A program made the position numbers and the translations under genes. From positions 22,343,506 through 22,407,505 of the forward strand of contig OX422184.1 of assembly GCA_949130485.1 (NCBI GenBank): a stretch of 64,000 bases of DNA. The letters are read 5' to 3'. This DNA is from Agelas oroides (lineage: Eukaryota > Porifera > Demospongiae > Agelasida > Agelasidae). Shown in pieces: positions 10,571 to 20,704 of this stretch (positions are counted from its first letter, which is position 1; each line of letters begins with the position of its first letter). The notes below the pieces were generated by a model. The model did no database searches. It was given only the letters and a program-made list of their open reading frames with translations, and was not told where the DNA came from.

Positions 10571-12047
10571 GGAAAGAAAGGTCACATCTCCAAGGCTTGC
10601 AGGAGCAAGTACAAAGGGAGGAGAGAGCAACCTAAACAACCTGGTAGAGACCAGGCAGCTACCACAAATGCAGTGTGCAATGAAGTTGAAGAGGATGTTT
10701 ATACCATGTTTCAGCTTACCAATAGCCGCAATGACCCCCTATACATCACTGTTAGGGTGAACCAAGTTCCACTCAAAATGGAGATTGACACCGGAGCTAC
10801 ACTTACGGTGATCAGTGAGTCTACGTACAGACAAGTGTGGACAAAAGAGCAAGCACCACTGCTGCAGATGACGAAGACCAAACTTCGCACATACACTGGC
10901 CAGGAGATCCCAGTGAAAGGATCACTACAAGTGACGGTGGTACACGGGAGCCAACAGAAAGTGCTACCCCTGATTGTTACAGAAGGACAAGGACCCAGCC
11001 TCCTGGGCAGAAACTGGCTGGGAGAATTGAAGTTAGACTGGAAAGCCACGTACAGGGTGCAGGGACCCGACCCACTTGCAGCCGTTCTGGATGCACATGA
11101 GCCAGTCTTTCGAAAAGAACTGGGAACGATTAAAGGGATAACTGCTAAGATCCAAGTAGACCCACAGGTGCATCCACGTTTTCATAAGCCAAGGCCTGTC
11201 CCATTTTCTCTACGCCAGAAGGTGGAGAACGAGCTAGTGAGACTGGAGAAGGAAGGCATCATACAAGCGAGACAGTTTGCTGACTGGGCTGCACCCATAG
11301 TCCCCGTAGTCAAAAGTGATGGCTCAGTCAGGATATGTGGGGATTACAAGGTGACGGCAAACATAGCCATGAAGGTCGACACTCACCCAATCCCGAGAAT
11401 CGAGGAGCTATTCACAGCTATGTCTGGTGGGGTATCGTTTACCAAACTTGACCTGTCTCATGCATACCTCCAGTTGCAGCTTGACGAATCAGCCAAAGAA
11501 TACCTGGTCATCAATACCCACAAGGGCCTTTTTGAATACACCCGTATGCCATTCGGGGTTGCATCCGCACCGTCTATTTTTCAAAGAACAATGGACAACC
11601 TCTTACAAGGCCTTGAACATGTAGTGGTCTATATTGACGACATCCTAATAACAGGACGTACGGAAGAGGAGCACCTCCGCACATTGGGCAAGGTGTTACA
11701 GATTCTGGAGGAGGCCAGAATGCGCCTCAAGAAAGAGAAGTGCGTTTTCATGGTCCCCAGAGTGGAGTACTTGGGCCATAGCATTAAGCAAGGAAGGGCT
11801 ACAGCTGACTGCTGACAAAGTGAGAGCATTCACAGAAGCACCTCACCCGACCAATGTGTCTGAACTCAAGGCATTTTTGGGACTTATAAACTATTACGGG
11901 AAGTTCATGCAGAACTTGTCCACAGTGCTAGCCCCCCTCTACACCCTGTTGAAAAAGAAGACCCCCTGGAGATGGCAGGCAGACCAAGAGAAAGCTTTTA
12001 ATGAAGCTAAAGCATCCCTCAAGTCTCAGCTCGAGATGAAATGCTGA
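10571..12047 (+). pseudogene. pol: Ty3/gypsy pol (protease and RT), broken and truncated
   Basis: The aspartic protease has MEIDTGATLTVIS followed by SLLGRNWL. The reverse transcriptase has FTKLDLSHAYLQLQLDE, MPFGVASAPSIFQR and the catalytic VVYIDDIL. Near 11800, in the stretch leading to the connection domain, the frame shifts. The reading continues in another frame from about 11820 with ELKAFLGLINYYGKF and WQADQEKAF, the beginning of RNase H. It stops at 12047, where unrelated sequence joins. The rest of RNase H, the integrase and the 3' LTR are missing. Three lesions (the gag stop, the frameshift and the 3' truncation) make this an old dead copy. Confidence 0.85.
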
Positions 12048-12058
12048 TCCTGCAATGC

Positions 12059-12335
12059 GAACCTACCAACATTGCTGACAGAAATGCTGTAGCTGTATTC
12101 AGAGAAGATCAAGTGGTTGGTCATGTTCCTTTCAACTTAGCCCCAAGTGTTTTTGAAAAGAGACAATTAACAAGGCATTTGCTAAAGTAATTGGAGAGAA
12201 TGTTAACAGAGGAGCTAGATAGGGACTTGAAATCCCATGCATATATCTTCATGGACCCAAGCCTTACATAGATAAAATGAATGAATTGGTGGACTGACTG
12301 GACTCCTTAACAGCATCTGGACTTGTAGGCCCTAC
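12059..12335 (+). pseudogene. HIRAN-like domain relic
   Basis: Translated across two frames, the stretch gives EPTNIADRNAVAVF, VVGHVPFNLAPSVFE, then after a frameshift NKAFAKVIGE, NRGA, GLEIPCIY and GPKPYIDKMNE. This D-x-NAVAV...VGHVP...LEIPCIY pattern resembles HIRAN domains (DNA-end recognition in helicases, also found as stand-alone proteins in cnidarians and sponges). There is at least one frameshift and two in-frame stops (TAG near 12220, TGA near 12296). It abuts the truncated gypsy pol, which suggests a deletion or recombination joint. The family call is from recalled motif spacing. Confidence 0.4.
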
Positions 12336-12642
12336 ATCTAGACTAAATCTTAGAAACTTCTTGACAACAACGTATTGTGTGAAAGTTTAATATGGCACTT
12401 TAGCTGTCTACATGCATTCATGCGATACTATGCTTGTGGGATAGACTAAGTTCACCCGGTTTGAAATGGTTACGTCATCTTATTCTTAAGAGGCTACTAA
12501 GACAAAGATGTCCATAAATTTTGTAAGACCAGAGAGAAAAAAAATGCATTCCCTGTCCCTAGCCCTAACACTAACCCTTAACCATTTAGCCAATGAGCCG
12601 CTTCAGACAACCACCATGCTGATAGTCTAATGTACGGCAGTG

Positions 12643-12862
12643 CTAGCCTTGTTCCCAGGCCTCCGCCGTTTCTACCTTCCATTTGCGTTCACATTAATAC
12701 ACGGGAGCGGAAGATCAGATTTAGTCTAGATGTAGGGCCTACAAGTCCACCAATTCATCTATGTAAGGCTTGGGTCCATGAAGATATGGTCTTCGGCTCC
12801 CATGTATTATTGTGAACGCAAGCGGAAGGTAGAAACGGGGGAGGCCTGGGAATGAGGCTACG
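12643..12862. mobile_element. Inverted-repeat element carrying a captured fragment
   Basis: Ends are agccttgttcccaggcctcc with gtttctaccttcc and tgcgttcaca, matched inverted by tgtgaacgcaagcggaaggt and gggaggcctgggaatgaggct. The centre (about 12718-12790) is a reverse-orientation copy of 12242-12349, the end of the HIRAN-like relic, with two internal deletions. A half copy of the same ends, without the capture, is at about 44706-44787. Confidence 0.6.
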
Positions 12863-12879
12863 GTTTCTGTTAGGTGCAG

Positions 12880-13545
12880 GCTGAATTGGACCAATGTTTT
12901 AACTAAATGTGTCAGTAGTCATCACGGTGAAAGTGAAGAAAGCTTGCAACACCAACATTTAGAGCCATATACTATACTAAGGATACCTGACATTCCCCAC
13001 AAAAATGTTTCCAATTTCAATTTAGAAACAGAAGAAATTTTTTTCAATTTATGGTGGAGAAGCCACTGAAAACATTTGTTAAAGCAATATCACTTAATGG
13101 GATTTGTCTGACTGACACATTCCATTACTGGGACCAACTCTACAGTGACAAGGTGGGGCACGTACACATACAGCAACACCCAACTGTCAATTTCAGTATA
13201 GAAGACACCACATGAGGTAAGATCACGAAACTAAACACCCACAGTTGTTTATTGCAATAAAACTTGCTCATGTCTAGGGTATAAAGTAAAATGCATGCAT
13301 AGCCATGTACACATGTGCCTGGCTAACATGCAATCATCTACAGTAGCAGTATTATATATGCAGGTAATACCTGGGCACTGTCCTGGTGGAGGGGGCAGTG
13401 GATTAGTGCAGAGAAGCAGAGCACACAGCACAAGTCTGTAGTCAATAGGGTGTGGAATGAAGACTTGGTAGAATATATGGGGGAGAAAAAGCAATGATTA
13501 TGGTTAGTATGGTTATTGACACGACTCACCTACACTTGGCAAACA
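12880..13545. repeat. Segmental copy of 52725-53490
   Basis: Stretches such as aactaaatgtgtcagtagtc, agagccatatactatac, ctctacagtgacaaggtggg and catgtgcctggctaacatgc occur in the same order in both places. The copy covers intron 2 and exon 2 of the minus-strand cysteine-rich gene, so it is a duplicated gene piece and not a transposon. Confidence 0.85.
13371..13463 (-). pseudogene. Relic of the VWC-like exon 2
   Basis: This aligns with exon 2 (53320-53424) of the cysteine-rich gene. The frame is still open and both splice sites survive (CAAG| acceptor, CCCAG|GTATT donor). One cysteine is replaced by tyrosine (IDYRLVLCALLLCTNPLP), and a 12-base in-frame deletion removes the double-cysteine part of the ending, leaving GQCPG. 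No signal-peptide or WAP exon is seen nearby, so it is probably non-functional. Confidence 0.7.
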
Positions 13546-13904
13546 CATGCAGTCCTGATGCATGCAGTCCTTACCAAATCAAGTTTTGGATACACAAAGG
13601 TATATATATGCACTTGGAAATGAGTGTTCTCTGCAAAACAATAGCACAAGGTACAGCAGTTGCCAGTGTGAGCTGTGAAGGTATATGTAACTCTGTTCAT
13701 CAAATTAATTAAAACACATGCAGATGCTTGTCTCAAAAATGATTTTAAGCACAACATCTGCAAATGTAGTGTTTTACAAATTTTGTGTGAGATGATGTTT
13801 ACTCAAGTATCAGCTCTTCTAAATGACAAAAGGGAATAAAAACTAAGTGATAGACTATAGATTCAGTTGTGGGGTTGTGAAAAACAGTTCAACTCTAGAC
13901 CAAA

Positions 13905-14083
13905 ATGATTTCTTATAGCCGTCTGCTAGAGGCAATTGTTACTACGAGCCGTGTTGCTCTTTCCACTTGTAACCATGACAACAACCTTCTGACCTATCCT
14001 GCATGGAAGAGTGGTGAACACTATCATGAAGAGTGTCCTTCTGACTTGTAGCATGAGACAGTCATAACTGAAGTAAAGCAAGG
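13905..14083 (+). pseudogene. Relic of a FReD-gene leader exon
   Basis: This aligns base by base with the leader exon at 41975-42176: ATGatttcttatag..ctgctag, cgtgttgctctttcc, gtaacc..gacaacaa, tatcctgc, agagtg.ccttctga. Stops and small indels break the frame, and the GTAAG donor is gone. It lies 440 bases from the VWC-exon relic, on the opposite strand. Confidence 0.65.
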
Positions 14084-14356
14084 TATCCACAATATTTTAA
14101 CCCAAGTGTATCTGTCAGTGTAATAATACGATGGTAAATACATAGTGAGAGTATTGTATGGTGGATAGGAGCTGCATGTTTTAGATAGATATCTACTGCA
14201 TGCTTTGTTGAAGGACTGCAAATGAGGGTGTGGTACACTTGGAAGTGTTTGTGGCACTGCATGACTTTGAGTTTGTAAGACAATTTGCTCATGTAACTAC
14301 TTGACATCTGCAAATGTAGTGTTTTACAAATTTTGTGTGAGATGATTGTGATGTGT

Positions 14357-14740
14357 GAGTGTGCAATTGAGACATTCAGCATCACTTGTGCAGCACATAC
14401 AAAAGATTGTGAGGGCTAGTGGTTGTCTGGTTGTGGTAGCTCAGTGAAACAGCACCGAAAGAAATTGTGAAGGGTATTGAAGTTACTGTACTTCTTGGCT
14501 AGGTAGGATATATAATAAGTCTGTTTACTGCCATAAATCCCTGGCACCTGTGCTATAACTATAACAAAATGACTATGAGTAAAAAAGGCCAGCAGTTACT
14601 GGGAATTGATTCCAGGACACCCTTCACAATTTCTTTCGGTGCTGTTTCACTGAGCTACCACAACCAGACAACCACTAGCCCTCACAATCTTTTGTATGTG
14701 CTGCACAAGTGGTGCTGAATGTCTCAATTGCACACTCAGC
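14357..14740. mobile_element. Inverted-repeat element (about 385 bp)
   Basis: The left arm gagtgtgcaattgagacatt through accgaaagaaattgtgaagg (about 120 bp) is repeated inverted from acccttcacaatttctttcg to ctcaattgcacactc. No coding content is seen. A diverged relative of one arm is near 14910-15000. Confidence 0.75.
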
Positions 14741-16148
14741 GGCCAGTTTCCTCTATCTTCAATTCATAACATCTAAATCTCTTTATTTCCAACATGAGCA
14801 AAGATGCTCGAAGCAAAATGTGAAATCCACTAACCATGTGTTCTCTCTGGATAGAGGAAATTTGATCAACCCCTAATGAAGTTGTGACAGGACACACACT
14901 CTGAGTGACTGCCAGGTGTGTGACTGAGGTATTCAGTACCACCTGTGCAGTACATATAAAGGAGTGTGAGGATGGGTGCATGGTTGTTTGGTTGTTATAA
15001 CTTAGTGGCGGTTTACCTGGCAGCTCAAACCAGAGGTGATGGGCTTGATTTCCAGCGACCTCTGGCCTTTTCACTTGCTCTATTTTCACCTCATATAACA
15101 TCTACACTTTCTTTTTTAATTCCAAGATGTTCTACACAACATGGCCTTAGATTGCTAGCTAACTAGTTACATCCACTAAAGTACACTAATAGATTTTACA
15201 TACAAATCTCGTATGTTGAAAGATTTTGGAACATTAAATGAGCAACACAAGAGGGTGGCTTGGTGAATACATATAGAGATTTTGTACTTGTACAGAATTT
15301 CAGTGATGGTATATTGACAATTATTTCACATACACTGGGATTCTTGAGCACACTTCCAATTTATGCCTAGCAAGCAACCTCATTGGCAAGGCTAACTTTC
15401 CAGTGGAATATGTAAGTTTTCAAACTGAATAAACACAAAATTAATAAAGCTGTATCATTGGCAATGTGAAGTAGTGAGCCATACAGTTTGCAAATAATGC
15501 AGTACAGCTACTAGTCAAGATGTACCAGATGCACTACCAGTGAATCATTGTATGCCAAAAGTTTTTGACAAGGTAGCTATGTCTTTCCTTTGTTCATTCC
15601 TATACCAGAATTTCACACTATGGCAACTGATTTGGAAAACTCCCGTTCATTCATGTTGGTGGGTGGTGTCTAGCTACCATCAATAACTTCTCTCTGGAGG
15701 TAAGATTACACCAAGAAGGCTGAATAAACCACATCTACCTGAAAAAAAGCAGGCCTATAGATATTATATAGTAGGCCATCTCCATGGGTTAGCTGTTGAT
15801 ACATCAATTTGTAGATAATGAGGTATCGTGCATTGCCTACTCTAAATTATTGGGGCGAGCCTGAGCGAGCTCCTCAGGCCCTCACTAGCGAGTTGAACGA
15901 TGCAATTTTCATGTGGGAGAGAATTTGTTCATTCGGAGTACAGAAGTCACGTGTCGCAACAAATTACGTCATAATTTCGATATCCACAGGGAGCTGTTCG
16001 TAATCCGTTGCGCTACCATTGATTAGACTGCACAGTGCATTGGTCGACCAAAGTTGCTTGTTGGCCAAATGGTTAAGGGAAAGGGTTAGGGCTGGGGCCA
16101 GGGAATGCACAAATTTTTTCTTACAAAATGTGAACATCATTGTCTTCG
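14741..16148. other. No gene recognised
   Basis: The stretch holds a diverged relative of the preceding element (about 14880-15060) and a GGGGCGAGC repeat piece (15846-15896). The segment ggttaagggaaagggttagg at 16071 is the inverted form of a repeat at about 12545-12590. No supported coding region is present. Confidence 0.4.
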
Positions 16149-16481
16149 CAGGGGCGTAGCTAGCAATGAGGCAGAGGAGGCAGTTGCCTCCTCACTTTTC
16201 TGCGTAAGAACGCGCGCACGCATTGGCGATGTATCCAGCGCATGCGCAAAGTAAATTACATCGGAACTCACTCGCTCCTGGTTGGGAAAAGACCAGCAGC
16301 ATTGACAACGACTTTCTTTACAAAGCGTGGAAGGAAAGGTAACTTCGATATTTTGTACATTTACGTACTTTTAACGTTGGTTAATTGAATTAATAATCAT
16401 TAATTAGCTAAATTTTCGCCGCGCGCTTAGCGCGCGGTTCCATATTGCCTCCTCACTCAATCAATCCTAGCTACGCCCTTG
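16149..16481. mobile_element. CAGGGGCGTAGCTAG element with 5-bp target duplication
   Basis: Ends are caggggcgtagctag and, inverted, ctagctacgcccttg. CTTCG lies directly on both sides (16144-16148 and 16482-16486). The 333-bp body contains gaggcagttgcctcctc and an inverted gcctcctcactc. It is non-coding and non-autonomous. Confidence 0.75.
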
Positions 16482-17280
16482 CTTCGTTGGTTTGGTAGCC
16501 TCTGAATGTATCCAAGATGTCACACGTCACGTGAGCGTACTCTGTGTCTTCCATTTTCATACATCTGTCGTACATACGTCAGTTTAGACTGCAACCGCGT
16601 GCCGCATGCGGTCTATAAGTAACATTTTTGCTCTGCAAACTACTCTCCAGCACGAGTAGTGCGTACACAGTTTTCCGATGGGCGAAGACGGCGAGGAGAG
16701 ACTCTTGGGAGGAGTAGCTGGAACGTGAACTTTACTGTACGAGGGCTGCAAGTTGTGAAGACACCCCTGGGTACTTTACAGAACGCCGCGAGATGGCGGC
16801 TAAGATTATTTGACAGTTGAATAGCTGACGGTGTATTTATCATGCGTAGCGACTTTCGACGCCTCTCCTATTTGTGTAAGAACTATGCATGATAGTGTGT
16901 TCAGAGTCAATAGAGGTCAGCAGAAGTCTAGACTTAACCTCTGTTATCTGCAGACATGCATGACCTGTATGCTGTAACCTGGTAGTAAGATTGGTGAAGT
17001 CTTTCTGTTAGCTAAAGAATGCTGCTCTGCTTTGCTCGCTCAGGCTCCCCCCCCCCCTCCCACCATGTTCTACATTTACACTAGTAGTAAACATTGAGCA
17101 CCAGAAGTTGTAGGGTTTGCGTGAGCTTAGACTAGAAGACTGGAAAATTATACCTTGTTGATGGTTCTCCTTTGTGTAATCTCAAGTCCATTAGTTTGGT
17201 AATCATGCTAGGTCTCAAATCAACTGCCGATGATAGCATTTCCATCTACTACTACAGGAAGGGAGTGCTGCTATATGAAG
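16482..17280. other. No gene; repeat pieces
   Basis: The segment around 16740-16845 (gttgtgaagacacccctggg, then gatggcggctaagattattt and agttgaatagctgacggt) recurs inverted twice at 35176-35315. A C-run (cccccccccc) is near 17047. No supported coding region is present. Confidence 0.4.
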
Positions 17281-17281
17281 G

Positions 17282-17560
17282 TTATTTGACACATTGCTTG
17301 TTTATCAAACAAATGGAGTGGTAAGGTAACTACAAACAACATTTGCTATATAGCTACATTTCATTTGTTCATTAAGACAGTTTATCTGACACATTGCTTG
17401 TTTATCAAACAAATGGAGTGGTAAGGTAACTACAAACACCATTTGCCACATACATTTTGTTTGTTCATTAAGACAGTTGTTTATTTGACATGTTGCATGT
17501 TTATCAAACTAATGGAGTGATAAGTAACTACAAACACTATTTGCTATTATTTGTCCTTTA
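17282..17560. repeat. Tandem repeat, about 100 bp x 3
   Basis: Units start at about 17282, 17382 and 17481 and share tgacacattgcttgtttatc and caaatggagtggtaaggtaa. Diverged pieces of the same sequence are at about 55290-55380. Confidence 0.75.
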
Positions 17561-18889
17561 AAACCCTTCACTTGAGACCGCTTTTAGCCTATACACGCCT
17601 TTAACACACAGTATCTCCATTTCTGTCCAAGCTTTGACTCCAAAACTGAACCCAACTCCACTTCCAGCCTTAACAAGCAGACTCGTGACCTTAACCATGC
17701 TCACTCATGCAATAGTCAGCACTCTCAGTTGTCAAGCACCTGCTCAGAGCTAGCCCCAACAACCTTTCTTGCCAGAAATGAACCTCCCTACAGGGTGAGA
17801 GTAGCATTTCCTAAGCACGTCCATGCAGCTGGGGCATGAATTGGCCGACAACCATGGCGCTTTGACAGCCAAGCCTAGCAGCCACCATGTGCATATCACC
17901 CTGCGGGTGACTCCACCCACGTCCCCCTGTCCCACCCTTTCTGCTCACGCTGAACCCACGTACAAGCACACAGAGACCATCTTTTCTGCGCACTGCGCAG
18001 TATGATGTGACCAAAAGTGCACTATATATAAGGTTTAAGGTAGGACAACCTTGGATCGCGCCGATTCCGCTCATGAATAATTAATGATCGGGTGACCATA
18101 ATGGCACGATTGAAATTCATTGGCTTGTTTACACTTTCCCATGGCGGCAATGGGAATCAACAAGGGGGGCGTGTTCCTTTGATGTGGCCTGCAGCCCTTT
18201 GTAGTGATCTGGCAGCACTTTCATGTGGCTGGGCGGAACTTTGAAGAAACCCTCCATCACTTAAAAAAACCCAAACTAAAACGATTTTCTAGCTCGTTTA
18301 AGATGCCGCACATAACTAACCTATGAATATATCACATGCTACATTTGTCAAGTCAACCCAATCCAGTGCTACCACAGAACAAATATGACACCACTAATCA
18401 TATTCTTGAGGACCAATGAACGGAATGTTGCCTAGGGGTGCCACACAGAGCTAGCTAAATTCAAGTATTAGTATGCATGAGGGGAGAGATGGCCCGACTT
18501 CCAGCCGGAATTATATGCCTTTAATGAGATTAATTGTTCTCAATTGGGACATTAACAACATTCACAAGTATCCAAGGAGGGTTAATGAGATTCATAGCCC
18601 TGTTCTGTTCGGGTTTGAGTCCATCAAAGGGTTAGGGCATACTCATAAATATTCATCACCATTTACCCATTCCTTTCAACCCCAAGCCAAGCTGCCAATG
18701 CTTCAACAGAAGGTCAATAATGAGGTTCATGAGTCAACATACTCTAACCCTCCCATTGGACAGCTGACTGAACCCAGGGTTGTTCATGGGTAATGCTGAG
18801 GTCTAGTTAAAGCCAACTCATTAATATTCATGAGGTGGACAGAAACACTCCAGATTTTAGACCTCGGTCGGGCTTTAATTAGATTCATA
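17561..18889. other. No gene recognised
   Basis: Only short open frames of 60-110 codons without domain signals are present. The frame at 18473-18793 has no cysteine pattern, signal peptide or splice support. Confidence 0.4.
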
Positions 18890-18990
18890 GGCTCAATTAG
18901 GGTTAGGGAGATTAGGGTTAATGAGATTAGGGTTAGGGATTTTAGGGTTAAGGCAAACCAGGGTTAGGGCTAGGGCCAGACTTAGGGTTT
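18890..18990 (+). repeat. Degenerate interstitial TTAGGG repeats
   Basis: Several TTAGGG or TTAGGGTTA units occur within about 90 bases, interrupted by GAGA, GATT and GCTAGGG variants. The animal telomere hexamer is TTAGGG, but the short, impure array points to an internal sequence and not a chromosome end. Confidence 0.6.
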
Positions 18991-20440
18991 AATGTGATGG
19001 TTGGCTATTTGTGTGTGCAAAGCTTGCCTGAGTGGGCTTGAATGTTTGTGAGTGTGCTGGAAAAGGCAGAGAGCCATCCTGGAAGACGGGTATCATGACA
19101 CAGTTGTCTGGCAAAGGTACTGTAGAAAGCTGACTTTTCGGGCTTGTAGGCCCCGCCCAATTTTATGCTAGTGGGAATGTGTGTAACTTGGCTCCATTCT
19201 AGGGGCAATGACAGGGAGTAGGTTTGTGGGCATAACTCCCTGGCCTGGAGGTGAGTGGGAAAAAGCATACATAGTTTTGTAGGGGATAAGTTGAGCTTTC
19301 TAAAACTGGTCTCAGTTTTGGTTGGTTTGAGTGGAGGTGTGTCGAATTTTTCTCGAAAGCCAGCATAGCCAAAATTACTGTTTTTGAGGTCAAATGTGTG
19401 TTTTGGCCTGTAGACTGGAATTGAAGTGGTCCCAGGACAAATCCGTACGTAAAGTTTTTACTTGTTTTGTGTGTGTGTTGATGATGTGGTCAGACTTGGG
19501 GTGGAGCCTTCGAGAGGGTGCAAAATTTAATTTTAGCTGAGGGACTAAAAATTGAGTTTTTTGGCATTATCAGGTCGAGAAAGCCAGTTTGGTACAAACT
19601 TTTTGTGAATCTTGTGTACTCTTAGACGTTGCCCATCCATCCATCCAGATGACTCGGACATTTGTGATTCAAGGTTGTCCTACCTTAAAGGGTTAATTAA
19701 GACCAGTTGTTTACTGTCCATGAAGGCTGTTGTACAGCAGTTTGTGTTGAAATGTCAAGTCTTCACACCTTCACTGCTGCAATACAGATGTGTTAGCAAG
19801 TAAAAAGTGACAATTATACAAGTGTACACAGTGATCACAAATTTCTCCATATGATCTGCAACTTCAGCAATAGTCCAGTTTTTGGATGAATTAACTAGCT
19901 ACTAGGTTTAGCTAGATCAGAACAGTTCTGTGTCCTATATCCGACAAGTCAAGTAGCTAGAAGGCCTCAATACCCACTGTAATATTTGAGTTTTGAACTT
20001 TAATTTCGATCCCACATCATGCAATAAGTGCATACCGGTAAGACTCTGTAACTCCTTTTGCAGGGTTTCATACAGGGATATTTCCTGAGAGGGGTGCGTG
20101 TGTGTGTGTGTGTGTGTGTATGTGGGGTGGGGGGGGGGGATGTAGATTCATGCATGTGACCATCAGCGCAACCACTGGGGTTTTGTAGATTTTAATAGAA
20201 TCCTCAGATTCAGCTTACACTTCTCTAGCTGTAATGCCAGACAGTTTTGCAACACTTCAGCTTCCGTGTACATGTTTAATGGATAACTATTTGAGCATGC
20301 AAGCCTGGCTTCAAAAGATAAACTCCCTGGTCTTACAGCATCAATTGCTTCTAAAAGCACTCATTTCTTATCAAAACAAAGTTGCACTTTAGTGCATTAT
20401 CATTCTGCAAGTGCTCTGGTTAATGGATACAGGCACTTGT
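18991..20440. other. No gene recognised; TG microsatellite
   Basis: A (TG)n tract lies at about 20097-20119, followed by a G-run near 20128-20140. No supported coding region is found up to the TATA box of the FReD gene. Confidence 0.4.
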
Positions 20441-20450
20441 CACCCGGGAG

Positions 20451-20458
20451 TATAAAAG
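20451..20458 (+). promoter_or_regulatory. TATA box of the four-FReD gene
   Basis: TATAAAAG lies 91 bases upstream of the leader ATG, in a spot consistent with a transcription start near 20480. The paralogue at 41975 has TATAAAAA at nearly the same distance, which supports both. Confidence 0.6.
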
Positions 20459-20541
20459 TTGCAGCACTGAATCAAGAACCTAATGAAGATCTAGATCTAG
20501 TTTGTTTAAGATCGAAAACAGCTTCTGCTCCAAGGGTCAAG

Positions 20542-20704
20542 ATGGCTTCTTTTACTCTACTGGTTATAATCTTTGCCATATCATTGAGCTGTTTTGCTCT
20601 AACAGTTTCTGTCAGTCAGGGAAGGTGTCCTTCTGATGCACAACTTGATGTGGTCATGTCTGATGTAAAGCAAACTATCAGCGAGGTTCTAGATCAGTGT
20701 GAAC
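20542..20704 (+). CDS. FReD gene exon 1: signal peptide and CPSDAQ linker
   Basis: The ATG at 20542 aligns with the second ATG (41975) of the paralogous leader. The hydrophobic core LLVIIFAISLSCFAL is a clear signal peptide. Downstream, CPSDAQ..VV..VK.TI..VL is shared with the paralogue (CPSDAQ..MVLAEVKEDIL). The exon ends GAA C|GTAAGTGA, phase 1. Without splicing the frame stops two codons into the intron. The following intron (20705-25941) is 5.2 kb and holds the nested transposons at 20987-24666. Confidence 0.75.

Noticed and set aside
14430-14460. tRNA-like A box (tggtagctcagtg), possible tRNA or SINE head
   Set aside because: No acceptor stem, anticodon arm or proper B box at the right spacing, and the sequence is part of an inverted-repeat element.
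18890-18990. True telomere
   Set aside because: Too short and impure, with ordinary sequence on both sides.
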